Source of the DNA: Alloalcanivorax marinus
Lineage (GTDB): Bacteria > Pseudomonadota > Gammaproteobacteria > Pseudomonadales > Alcanivoracaceae
DNA: 64,000 bases
Assembly (NCBI RefSeq): GCF_016906305.1
Contig: NZ_JADDOL010000014.1
Coordinates: 46,508-110,507 of the forward strand
Direction: 5' to 3'
Part shown: positions 33,651 through 40,996 of the stretch, in pieces
How positions within the stretch are numbered: the stretch's first letter is position 1
How the letters are laid out: every line of letters starts with the position of its first letter
Notes under the pieces: generated by a model
What the model was told of the DNA's origin: nothing
What the model saw: the letters and a program-made list of their open reading frames with translations, nothing else
Database searches by the model: none
Position numbers and translations under genes: made by a program

Positions 33651-33690
33651 GAAAAAGCCCGCGCAAGATAGTACAAGCGGCGGGCTTTTA
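33651..33690 (-). terminator. Intrinsic terminator after parA-like gene
   Basis: AAAAAGCCCGC and GCGGGCTTTT flank a 16-nt loop. On the minus strand the GC stem is followed by TTTTT, as expected for ending leftward transcription from the ParA gene. Confidence 0.75.
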
Positions 33691-33708
33691 CCAATCCGGC
33701 GAGCGCCT

Positions 33709-34491
33709 TCAGCGGGCGGCCAGTTCCCGGTACAGAGCCAGGTATTCCTCGGTGAGCTTGTGGCGCGGATTCCAGTTCACCAGCGGCGTGGCCTGCTCGT
33801 GGGACTCGCGCATGGCGACGCTGGCGGAGAGCCGGCTGGAGAGCATCGGCAACCCTTCTTCTTCCAGCGAGGCCACCAGCTCCTGGGGCAGCCGCGCCCG
33901 GGGCTGGAACTGGTTGACCACGATGCCTTCCAGTGTCAGATCCTCGTTGTGGTCCTCGCGCACTTCCTGGATGTTTTCCAGCAGGGTGTACAGAGCCTTG
34001 CGCGAGAAGGCGTCGCAGTCGAACGGGATCAGCACCCGGTCGGCGGCGATCAGCGCCGACAGGGTATAGAAGTTGAACGCCGGCGGCGTGTCCACGTAGA
34101 TGGCGTCGAACTCCCGGCCCAGGCTCTTGAGCAGGCCACGCAGCTTGTAGATCTTGTGCTTGGATTCCAGCAGATGCTCCATTTCGCCCAGGCCGGCGTC
34201 GGAGGGCAGCAAATAGAGGTTCTCGAAACGGGTGGTGTGCACGTAGTCCCGGGGCGCCTTCTCCTTGAGCTTGAAGGACAGGGTCTGGGAGAAGAAAGTG
34301 CCGATGTTCGGGGTCGGGGCGCTGTCGTGGCCGTAGGCCTGCATGCCGAGCAGGTACTGGCTGGCGTTGCACTGCGGGTCCAGGTCCACCACCAGGGTCT
34401 TGCGACCGCCGGCGGCGCTGATCGCCGCCAGGTTCACGGTGATGCTGGATTTGCCCACGCCACCCTTACGATTGAACACCACTCTGCGCAT
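33709..34491 (-). CDS. ParA-family ATPase without a ParB partner
   Basis: A 260-residue ParA/MinD-type P-loop ATPase. The deviant Walker A is KGGVGKSS at the N-terminus (MRRVVFNRKGGVGKSS), then VVDLDPQCNASQYLLG and YVDTPPAFNFYTL. No parB is on either side, so it is an orphan that may position a cytoplasmic cargo rather than DNA. Start: ATG at 34491 with GGAGGAG 5 nt upstream. A strong terminator follows the gene. A perfect DnaA box lies 150-160 nt upstream. Confidence 0.88.
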   Translation of the reverse strand: MRRVVFNRKGGVGKSSITVNLAAISAAGGRKTLVVDLDPQCNASQYLLGMQAYGHDSAPTPNIGTFFSQTLSFKLKEKAPRDYVHTTRFENLYLLPSDAGLGEMEHLLESKHKIYKLRGLLKSLGREFDAIYVDTPPAFNFYTLSALIAADRVLIPFDCDAFSRKALYTLLENIQEVREDHNEDLTLEGIVVNQFQPRARLPQELVASLEEEGLPMLSSRLSASVAMRESHEQATPLVNWNPRHKLTEEYLALYRELAAR

Positions 34492-34864
34492 GCACTCTCC
34501 TCCGTGTCTCAAGTTGGCCCGCGCGGATCGGACCGGCCGTCTGCGCAAAATCATACACACCGCCCCGCGCCGCTCCCAGGCCGGGGCGCCGCCGATCACG
34601 GCGATGGCGCAAGGCACCCGGTCCAGGGTTAGTCCACAGAAACTGTGGATAAGTGCGTGAACAATACGTTGAAGATCGTCTCCTCGCGGCGCGCCACGGG
34701 CCCTCGGCGCGGATTGTTCGTTCCGTGGCCACCGCGCGGTGCCTGGCCGTGAAATCGCCGGGTAAATGCACAATCGAAAGTCATCTACCCCCTCTTGCCG
34801 CCTCCAGCGACCCGGTTCACCATGCCGCTATACACGATGTTTACCTTTTTCAAGGAGCGACCCC
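34492..34864. other. 373-bp divergent intergenic region, ParA / P450
   Basis: This is the only gene-free stretch above 300 bp. It contains a -10-like TATGAT for parA on the minus strand (34550-34555), the DnaA-box palindrome at 34633-34652, and AAGGAG before the P450 start (34852-34857). I find no good sigma-70 promoter for the P450 gene and no credible small reading frame. Confidence 0.6.
34633..34652. promoter_or_regulatory. Palindrome containing a perfect DnaA box
   Basis: TCCACAG-AAA-CTGTGGA (34633-34649) is a perfect inverted repeat. Its right half extends to CTGTGGATAA (34643-34652), the complement of the consensus DnaA box TTATCCACAG. The left half is a weaker box (TAGTCCACAG). Whether DnaA binds here is untested. 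Confidence 0.5.
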
Positions 34865-36208
34865 ATGAGCGCCGTCCCCCTCGCCCGGGTGCCTTCGGGC
34901 AGCCCGCTGAAACCGGTCCCCGGCGATCCCGGCTGGCCGCTGATCGGCAATACACTGAGCAGCATGCGCGACCCCATCGGTATGATGCGTGGACGCTACG
35001 ATCGCTACGGGCCGGTGTCCTGGACCTCCCTGTTCGGGCTGCGCATGGTGCAGATGCTGGGACCGGACGCCAACCAGTTCGTGCTGCTCAACCGCGACAA
35101 TCTGTTCTCCAACCACGGCGGCTGGGACTTCTTTATCGGCCCCTTCTTCCATCGCGGCATCATGCTGCTGGATTTCGAGGAGCACCGCTGGCACCGGCGC
35201 ATCATGCAGCAGGCGTTCACCAAGCCGGCCCTGCAAGGCTATCTGGAGCGCATGGGGCCACGCATCGAGGACGGCCTGGCCACCTGGCCGGACGGGCCGG
35301 TCAGGGTCCTGCCCCGGGTCAAGCAACTGACCCTGGATCTGGCCACGGACGTGTTCATGGGCAGCGAGCTGGGGCCCCGCGCCGAGCGCATCAACCGGGC
35401 CTTCGTGGACACCGTGCGCGCCGGCACCGCCCTGCTGCGTTTCCCGGTGCCCGGCCTGCGCTGGTCGCGCGGGCTGCGCGGCCGGCGCGTGCTGGAGACC
35501 CTGTTCCGGGAGGCGATCCCGGCCAGGCGGGCCCGCCCGGGCAATGATCTGTTCAGCGCACTCTGCCTGGCCACCACCGAGGACGGCGAGCGTTTCTCCG
35601 ACGAGGACGTGGTCAACCACATGATCTTCCTGATGATGGCCGCCCACGACACCACCACCATCACCCTCTCCAACCTGTTCTATCAGCTGGCGCGCCACCC
35701 GGAGTGGCAGGAGCGTTTGCGAGAGGAGAGCCGGGCTCTGGATAAGGAACGGCTGGATTTCGAGGATCTGGAAGCGCTGGGCGGCATCACCCTGGCGATG
35801 AAGGAAGCGCTGCGCCTGTGCGCGCCGGTGCCCTCGCTGCCCCGCCGCACGGTGCGCGACGTGGAGTACCAGGGCTACTACATTCCCAGCGGCACCTTCC
35901 TTACCGTGGTGCCCTACTTCACCCATTCCATGGAAGAGTACTGGCCGGACCCGGAGCGTTTCGACCCGGAGCGCTTCAGCGACCAGCGCCGGGAAGACAA
36001 GGTGCACCCGTTCGCCTGGGTGCCGTTCGGAGGCGGCGCGCACAAGTGCATCGGCCTGCATTTCGCGGACATGCAGGTGAAGGCGATCCTGCATCAAATT
36101 CTGCGGCGCTGGCGCTGGTCGGTGCCCGCCGGCTACGAAATGCCGGTGGACACCACCAGTCTGCCGGTGCCGAAGGATGGCCTGCCGGTAACGTTGACGC
36201 CGCTGTAG
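34865..36208 (+). CDS. Cytochrome P450, not of the CYP153 type
   Basis: A 447-residue soluble P450. The heme loop is FGGGAHKCIGLHF (Cys395), the I-helix oxygen motif is AAHDTTT (259-265) and the K-helix ExxR is EALR (314-317). The heme loop and I-helix differ from CYP153 alkane hydroxylases (which have HRCMG and GNDTTRN), so terminal alkane hydroxylation is not supported. Class as a CYP51/CYP120-like bacterial P450 is tentative and the substrate is unknown. AAGGAG lies 7 nt before the ATG. No ferredoxin or reductase is adjacent. Confidence 0.9.
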   Translation: MSAVPLARVPSGSPLKPVPGDPGWPLIGNTLSSMRDPIGMMRGRYDRYGPVSWTSLFGLRMVQMLGPDANQFVLLNRDNLFSNHGGWDFFIGPFFHRGIMLLDFEEHRWHRRIMQQAFTKPALQGYLERMGPRIEDGLATWPDGPVRVLPRVKQLTLDLATDVFMGSELGPRAERINRAFVDTVRAGTALLRFPVPGLRWSRGLRGRRVLETLFREAIPARRARPGNDLFSALCLATTEDGERFSDEDVVNHMIFLMMAAHDTTTITLSNLFYQLARHPEWQERLREESRALDKERLDFEDLEALGGITLAMKEALRLCAPVPSLPRRTVRDVEYQGYYIPSGTFLTVVPYFTHSMEEYWPDPERFDPERFSDQRREDKVHPFAWVPFGGGAHKCIGLHFADMQVKAILHQILRRWRWSVPAGYEMPVDTTSLPVPKDGLPVTLTPL

Positions 36209-36211
36209 CCG

Positions 36212-37603
36212 TTATTCGCCGGACTGGGTGTCCGCCGGCACGATTTCCGCCTGGCGCAGGGTCACCACCTCCTCGGCGGAGGTGGGGTGGATGCCGATGG
36301 TGGCGTCGAAGTCCGCCTTGGTGGCGCCCATGCGGATCGCCACCGCGAACCCCTGGGTGATCTCCGCCGCTTCCTCGCCGGCCAGGTGCAGGCCCACCAC
36401 CCGGTCGCTGGCATCGTCGACGATCAGCTTGATCAGCGTTCTCTCCTGGATGTCACCCAGGGAGTAGCGCATGGGCCGGAAGCTGGATCGGTAAACGCGC
36501 AGGGTGCCGAAGCGCTCCAGCGCCTCCTCCTCGGTGAGCCCCACGGTGCCGATATTGGGCGTGCCAAACACGGCGGTGGGAATATTCCGGTAGTCCAGCG
36601 GGCCCGCCGGTTTCTGCTCGGCGAACAGGTGCGCCGCCAGCCACATGCCCTCGGCCAGGGCCACCGGGGTCAACGGCACCCGGTCGATCACGTCGCCCAA
36701 CGCGTGGACGCTTTTCATGGTCGTCTGGAAGTAGTCATCCACCCGCAACGCCCCGTTGTCGTTCAGCGCCGGGGTCTGGCCGTCGGCGAACAGGCCTTCC
36801 AGGTTGGCGTCGCGGCCGGTGGCGTAGAAGACCTCGTCGACGATCAGCTCGCCACCGCCCTTCAGGCTCAGGCTGCGTGAGCCGTCCGGGCGCGCCTCCA
36901 CGGCGTCCACGTCGGTGTTGAAGTGCAGGTGCACGCCCTTGGCCGCCATGTGCTCGGCGACGAAGGCGCGAATGTCATGGTCAAAGCCGCGCAGGAACAG
37001 CTCGCGGCGATAAAGCTGGTGCACGGTGACGCCGAAACCATTGAGGATGGAGGCGAACTCGCTGGCGATGTAGCCGCCGCCCACCACCGCCACGGTCTTC
37101 GGCAGCGCCTCCAGATAGAACAGATCGTCGGAAATGCGCACATGCTCCTTGCCGGGAATGTCCGGCACGAAGGGCTTGCCGCCGGTGGCGATCAGGATGT
37201 GCTCGGCGGTCAGCGTCCGTTCGCCGTCCACGCTGACCCGGCCCGGCCCTTCCACGCGGCCGTGGCCCTCGAAGATGGTGACGCCGGCCTGATCCAGAAT
37301 GCGGCGGTAGATGCCGTTGAGCCGTTCGATCTCGCGGCTCTTGTTGTCGCGCAGGGTGGCCCAGTCAAAGCGCCAATCGCCCAGCCGATAGCCGTAGTCC
37401 GCGGCCAGTTCCAGGTCTCCGGCGAAGCCGGCGCCGTAGGCGAACAGCTTCTTCGGCACGCAGCCCACATTGACGCAGGTGCCGCCGAAAAAGCGCTCTT
37501 CGATGATCGCCACCCGGGCGCCGTGGCCGGCGGCGGTGCGCGCCGCCCGCACACCGCCGGAACCGGCACCGATTACCACCAGATCGAACTGTTCCTCGGA
37601 CAC
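36212..37603 (-). CDS. gor: Glutathione-disulfide reductase
   Basis: A 463-residue flavoprotein disulfide reductase. FAD motif GAGSGG (12-17), redox-active disulfide GGTCVNVGCVPKK (Cys43/Cys48), NADPH-domain VVGGGYIASEFAS, and C-terminal IGIHPTSAEEVVT carrying the proton-shuttling His. The segment YRRELFLRGFD contains the Arg residues expected for NADPH preference. It reduces GSSG to GSH with NADPH in the cytoplasm. It lies 30 nt after the CBS-protein gene and ends 3 nt from the convergent P450 gene. Confidence 0.93.
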   Translation of the reverse strand: MSEEQFDLVVIGAGSGGVRAARTAAGHGARVAIIEERFFGGTCVNVGCVPKKLFAYGAGFAGDLELAADYGYRLGDWRFDWATLRDNKSREIERLNGIYRRILDQAGVTIFEGHGRVEGPGRVSVDGERTLTAEHILIATGGKPFVPDIPGKEHVRISDDLFYLEALPKTVAVVGGGYIASEFASILNGFGVTVHQLYRRELFLRGFDHDIRAFVAEHMAAKGVHLHFNTDVDAVEARPDGSRSLSLKGGGELIVDEVFYATGRDANLEGLFADGQTPALNDNGALRVDDYFQTTMKSVHALGDVIDRVPLTPVALAEGMWLAAHLFAEQKPAGPLDYRNIPTAVFGTPNIGTVGLTEEEALERFGTLRVYRSSFRPMRYSLGDIQERTLIKLIVDDASDRVVGLHLAGEEAAEITQGFAVAIRMGATKADFDATIGIHPTSAEEVVTLRQAEIVPADTQSGE

Positions 37604-37633
37604 GGCTTGTCTTCTCCTTTATTTCGGTCGGGT

Positions 37634-38113
37634 TCAGGGGTCGCGGGCCGGGGTGATCGGGTCGCTGGCCGGGAAGGTTTCCTCCACCGCCTCGTCGACC
37701 CGGTTGCCGGCGCCGTCCACGTCGTTGGCGGCGGTGGCGCCGGCCCTCGCCTGCAAGTCCCCGGCGGACACGATGCCCACCAGGTGCCGTTGGTGGTCGA
37801 GCACCGGCATGCGCAGCACGCCCAGGCGGGCCATGCTGCGGGCCACATGGCCGCATTCCTCATCGTCAAAGCAATACCGCACCGTACGGGTCATGGCGTC
37901 CCGCACCCGCACGTCCGCCGCGGAATGGCCGGGCACCAGCACCCGCAACACGATATCGCGGTCGGTGAGCATGCCCATCAGACGGTCGTCACCGCTGAGC
38001 ACCGGCAAGGCACCCACGTCACGGGACGCCATGCGGGTGGCCGCTTCGCTGACCGTGCAGCCGCCTTGAACGGTTTCGACCACGGGGGTCATCACTTCCT
38101 TTACTTGCATCAT
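37634..38113 (-). CDS. CBS-domain protein
   Basis: About 159 residues with two CBS repeats: KEVMTPVVETVQGG...LMGMLTDRDIVLRVL (about 4-60) and RDAMTRTVRYCFDDEE...LVGIVSAGDLQAR (about 70-130). CBS pairs bind adenine nucleotides and regulate partners. The C-terminal tail AVEETFPASDPITPARDP resembles a short motif (ETFPASDP) that recurs at the ends of many small bacterial stress proteins, without known function. Two consecutive ATGs (38113, 38110) follow AGGAG; the second has the better spacing. It lies between the GltB-like gene and gor. Confidence 0.85.
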   Translation of the reverse strand: MMQVKEVMTPVVETVQGGCTVSEAATRMASRDVGALPVLSGDDRLMGMLTDRDIVLRVLVPGHSAADVRVRDAMTRTVRYCFDDEECGHVARSMARLGVLRMPVLDHQRHLVGIVSAGDLQARAGATAANDVDGAGNRVDEAVEETFPASDPITPARDP

Positions 38114-38207
38114 GTCTCTCCTGCTCCATGGAAAAGGTCGGCCCCTTCCTGGGGCCGGTGTCGCCAGGATACGTTTCCATCCCGGCCCGCGACAACGGCC
38201 GCGTCGA

Positions 38208-39773
38208 TCAGGCGCCCACCCGGAAACGGGCCAGCGGCGCGTGCAGGCTGGGCCGGCCCTGGCGCAGGTACAGCCCCGGCTCAATGGGCGGCCACAGCTC
38301 TTCCAGCGGCAGGGAATCGCCGTTGGCGTTGACCATGCGGGCATGATGGCGGCGCAACTGGCGCGGCTCCCCCACCCCGCAGGCGTGGGCGATGGTTTCC
38401 ACTTCCTTGACCAGGTTGGCGTGAAAATGCGCCACCCGCCGGCCCTTTTCGGCGGGCACCAGCCCGCGCTGCAGACGCGGGTTGTGGGTGGTGACGCCGG
38501 TGGGACAGGTGTTGCGGTTGCACTGCATGGCCTGGATGCAGCCCAGCGCGAACATGTAGCCCCGGGCGGACACGCAGAAATCGGCGCCCATGGCGATGGC
38601 CCAGGCCACCATGGACGGGGTGATCAGCTTGCCGGAGGCGATCACCCGGATGCGTTCCTGCAGGCCGAAGCCGTCGCGCAGGTCCACCACCAGCGGCAGC
38701 GACTCGGCCAGATTCAGGCCCACGTCGTCCATCAGCGACATGGGCGCGGCGCCGGTGCCGCCTTCGCCGCTGTCCACGGTGATAAAGTCCGGCGCGCTGT
38801 CCAGGCCGCGCTCGTGGATCGCCACGAACAGGTCCTCCAGCCACTGCCAGGAACCGATCACGGTCTTGATGCCGGTGGGCTTGCCGGTGACCTCGCGAAC
38901 CCGGGCAATCAGGTCCAGCAGGTCGTCGGCGCCGCGCACGCCGGGCTGGCCGTTGGGGCTCACCGACGGCTGGCCCACCGGAATGCCGCGAATGCGGGCG
39001 ATCTCCGGCGTCACCTTCTCGGCGGGCAGAATGCCGCCCTTGCCGGGCTTGGCGCCCTGGCTGAGCTTGATCTCGAACATCTTCACCTGGGGCAAGGCCG
39101 CCAGTTCCGCCAGCCGGTCGTCGCTGAGGTTGCCGTCGGCGTCGCGCACGCCGTAATAGGCGGTGCCGATCTGGAACACCACGTCGCCGCCGCCCTCCAG
39201 ATGCATTTCGGTGAGACCGCCTTCGCCGGTGTTCAGCCAGCAGCCGGCGTGGCCGGCGCCCCGGGACAGAGCGCGCACCGCCGGCCGCGACAGCGCGCCG
39301 AAGCTCATCCCGGAAATATTGTGGAAGCTGCGCGCCACGTAGGGTTGCCGGGCGTGGGGCCCGATCATCAGCGGCAGGGTCTGGGCGGCGTCCTTTTCCA
39401 GGGTCGGATACGGCGTATTGAGAAAGATCACCCGGCCCGGCGCGTTCTGCTTGGTGGTACCGAACGCCACCGTATTGCTCAGGTCCTTGGCGGCGCGGTA
39501 CACCCAGCTGCGCTGGGCCCGGTTGAACGGCAGCTCTTCCCGATCCATGGCGAAAAAGTACTGGCGGAAGAACTCGCCCAGGTGCTCGAAGAAGTAGCGG
39601 AACCGGCCGATCAGGGGGTAGTTGCGGCGGATGGCGTGGGACTTCTGCAGATAGCGGTCCTGGATCCACAGCACCACGGCGGTCACCGTCAGCGCGAACA
39701 ACATCAACAGCAACCCGAACGCCAACCAGGTAGACAGATTCACCACCCAGGCGTGCAACCGATCCGACAGCAT
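38208..39773 (-). CDS. FMN-binding glutamate synthase family protein, membrane anchored
   Basis: 521 residues. A membrane helix near the N-terminus (about 14-37) is followed by the FMN/central TIM-barrel domain of glutamate synthase (FHNISGMSFGALSRPA, IKLSQGAKPGKGG, VDSGEGGTGAAP). The cysteines CIQAMQCNRNTC give C-x5-C-x4-C, the [3Fe-4S] motif of GltB. The glutaminase domain is absent, so it is not a complete glutamate synthase; its reaction and electron donor are unknown. It is first in a leftward group with the CBS protein and gor. Confidence 0.87.
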   Translation of the reverse strand: MLSDRLHAWVVNLSTWLAFGLLLMLFALTVTAVVLWIQDRYLQKSHAIRRNYPLIGRFRYFFEHLGEFFRQYFFAMDREELPFNRAQRSWVYRAAKDLSNTVAFGTTKQNAPGRVIFLNTPYPTLEKDAAQTLPLMIGPHARQPYVARSFHNISGMSFGALSRPAVRALSRGAGHAGCWLNTGEGGLTEMHLEGGGDVVFQIGTAYYGVRDADGNLSDDRLAELAALPQVKMFEIKLSQGAKPGKGGILPAEKVTPEIARIRGIPVGQPSVSPNGQPGVRGADDLLDLIARVREVTGKPTGIKTVIGSWQWLEDLFVAIHERGLDSAPDFITVDSGEGGTGAAPMSLMDDVGLNLAESLPLVVDLRDGFGLQERIRVIASGKLITPSMVAWAIAMGADFCVSARGYMFALGCIQAMQCNRNTCPTGVTTHNPRLQRGLVPAEKGRRVAHFHANLVKEVETIAHACGVGEPRQLRRHHARMVNANGDSLPLEELWPPIEPGLYLRQGRPSLHAPLARFRVGA

Positions 39774-39967
39774 GCGTCCTCCTTAATCCTGCGGGCATGC
39801 TACCACTTTAACGGCGTCCCGGCGGCAGCGGAGGGTGAAGGGCGGCGGCCCGGGACGTAAAACCTGCTCACCCGAAACACTGAGACCCGGTCGCGATAAC
39901 TGATACGAGACACCTAGCCCCACCCCGGTGACTGTGGTATCAAGACGGTTCGGAATCGGGCTGGACA

Positions 39968-40615
39968 ATGATAATGACGATCACGGGGGTGATCGGCCCG
40001 GCGCGGGGACTGCTGCTGGCCGGGCTGGCACTGGGGCTGTCCGCGCACGTGGGGGCCGACAATATCTACAAATACCGGGGGGCGAACGGGGAAATCCTGT
40101 ACACCGACCAGCCCCAGGACCGGGTTTCGGCCGGTTACACCCTGCTGTCGGTGCGCAAGGGCTGGAGCTATCGGCCCCAGCCGCTGTCCGAATTCCAGCG
40201 CAACCGCTACGACACCCTGATCCTGGCCAACGCCGGCCAGTTCGAGGTGGAACCGGCCCTGGTCAAGGCGGTGATTCACGCCGAGTCCCTGTTCGACCGT
40301 TACGCCGTGTCCCGGGTGGGTGCCCAGGGTCTGATGCAGCTGATGCCGGGCACCGCCGATTACCTGGACGTGACCAATCCCTTCGACGCCGCCGACAACA
40401 TCCGGGGCGGCACCCGCTTCCTGGCCTATCTGCAGGACCGTTTCCCCTCCCTGGAGCAGGTGCTGGCCGCCTACAACGCCGGCGAGGGCAACGTGCGACG
40501 TTACGGCGGCATTCCGCCGTTCCCGGAGACCCGGGCCTATGTTCAGAAGGTCAAGGAACTGCGCTTGCGCTACCAGTTGGAGATGGCCGCGCCGGAGGCG
40601 GTGGCCAGCCGCTGA
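39968..40615 (+). CDS. Lytic transglycosylase, SLT family
   Basis: 215 residues: an exported N-terminus (about 1-30), a short DUF4124-like segment ([18 protein letters not shown]), then an SLT domain (about 75-205). The SLT domain has the catalytic Glu in [20 protein letters not shown] followed by [12 protein letters not shown] and [12 protein letters not shown]. It would cut the MurNAc-GlcNAc bond of peptidoglycan. ATGs at 39968 and 39974 are both possible; neither has a strong Shine-Dalgarno. It ends 21 nt from the convergent Rieske gene. Confidence 0.88.
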   Translation: MIMTITGVIGPARGLLLAGLALGLSAHVGADNIYKYRGANGEILYTDQPQDRVSAGYTLLSVRKGWSYRPQPLSEFQRNRYDTLILANAGQFEVEPALVKAVIHAESLFDRYAVSRVGAQGLMQLMPGTADYLDVTNPFDAADNIRGGTRFLAYLQDRFPSLEQVLAAYNAGEGNVRRYGGIPPFPETRAYVQKVKELRLRYQLEMAAPEAVASR

Positions 40616-40636
40616 CCCGGGCCCGCCCGGTGGCGG

Positions 40637-40954
40637 TCAGTGGCCGCCGGCGGGATCCAGCGACACGCCCAGCCAGGGGCCGTCGAATTCCAGGGGATAA
40701 TGCCGCAGGCAGAACGCCGGGTTGTCCGGACAGCGGCCGTTGCGCAGCGAGAATGTCAGGCCGTGGCCGGGGCAGCGCAGCACCCCGTCGTGAAGCGTGC
40801 CGCGCTCCAGGGGGAAGTCCCCGTGGGGGCAGCGTCGCTGTACCAGCCAGGTTTCCCCTTCCTCATGGACGAGCAGCAGTTCGTGGCGGCCAATGGTGAC
40901 CGGCAGGCGCAGGCCGTCGTAGAGGTCGAGGGTGCGGATCAGACGATGGAACAT
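40637..40954 (-). CDS. Rieske [2Fe-2S] protein
   Basis: A 105-residue stand-alone Rieske domain with C42-P-H44 (RCPHGDF) and C61-PG-H64 (LRCPGHGLTF), that is C-x-H-x16-C-x2-H. It would bind a [2Fe-2S] cluster and act as a small electron carrier or assimilatory-type domain. Its ATG lies only about 9 nt past the ppsA terminator, with no Shine-Dalgarno in between, so its expression is puzzling. The partner enzyme is unknown. Confidence 0.82.
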   Translation of the reverse strand: MFHRLIRTLDLYDGLRLPVTIGRHELLLVHEEGETWLVQRRCPHGDFPLERGTLHDGVLRCPGHGLTFSLRNGRCPDNPAFCLRHYPLEFDGPWLGVSLDPAGGH

Positions 40955-40963
40955 GGCGCTGAC

Positions 40964-40994
40964 AAAAAAGCCCGGCGAACGCCGGGCTTTTTTT
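40964..40994 (-). terminator. Strong intrinsic terminator after ppsA
   Basis: AAAAAAGCCCGGC-GAAC-GCCGGGCTTTTTTT: a perfect GC stem with A- and T-runs on both sides, so it works in both directions. It ends ppsA and precedes the Rieske gene by 9 nt. Confidence 0.9.
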
Positions 40995-40996
40995 CC

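Noticed and set aside
34865..36208. P450 as a CYP153 alkane hydroxylase
   Set aside because: The heme loop has AHKCIG and the I-helix AAHDTTT, not the HRCMG and GNDTTRN of CYP153; no ferredoxin or reductase is linked.
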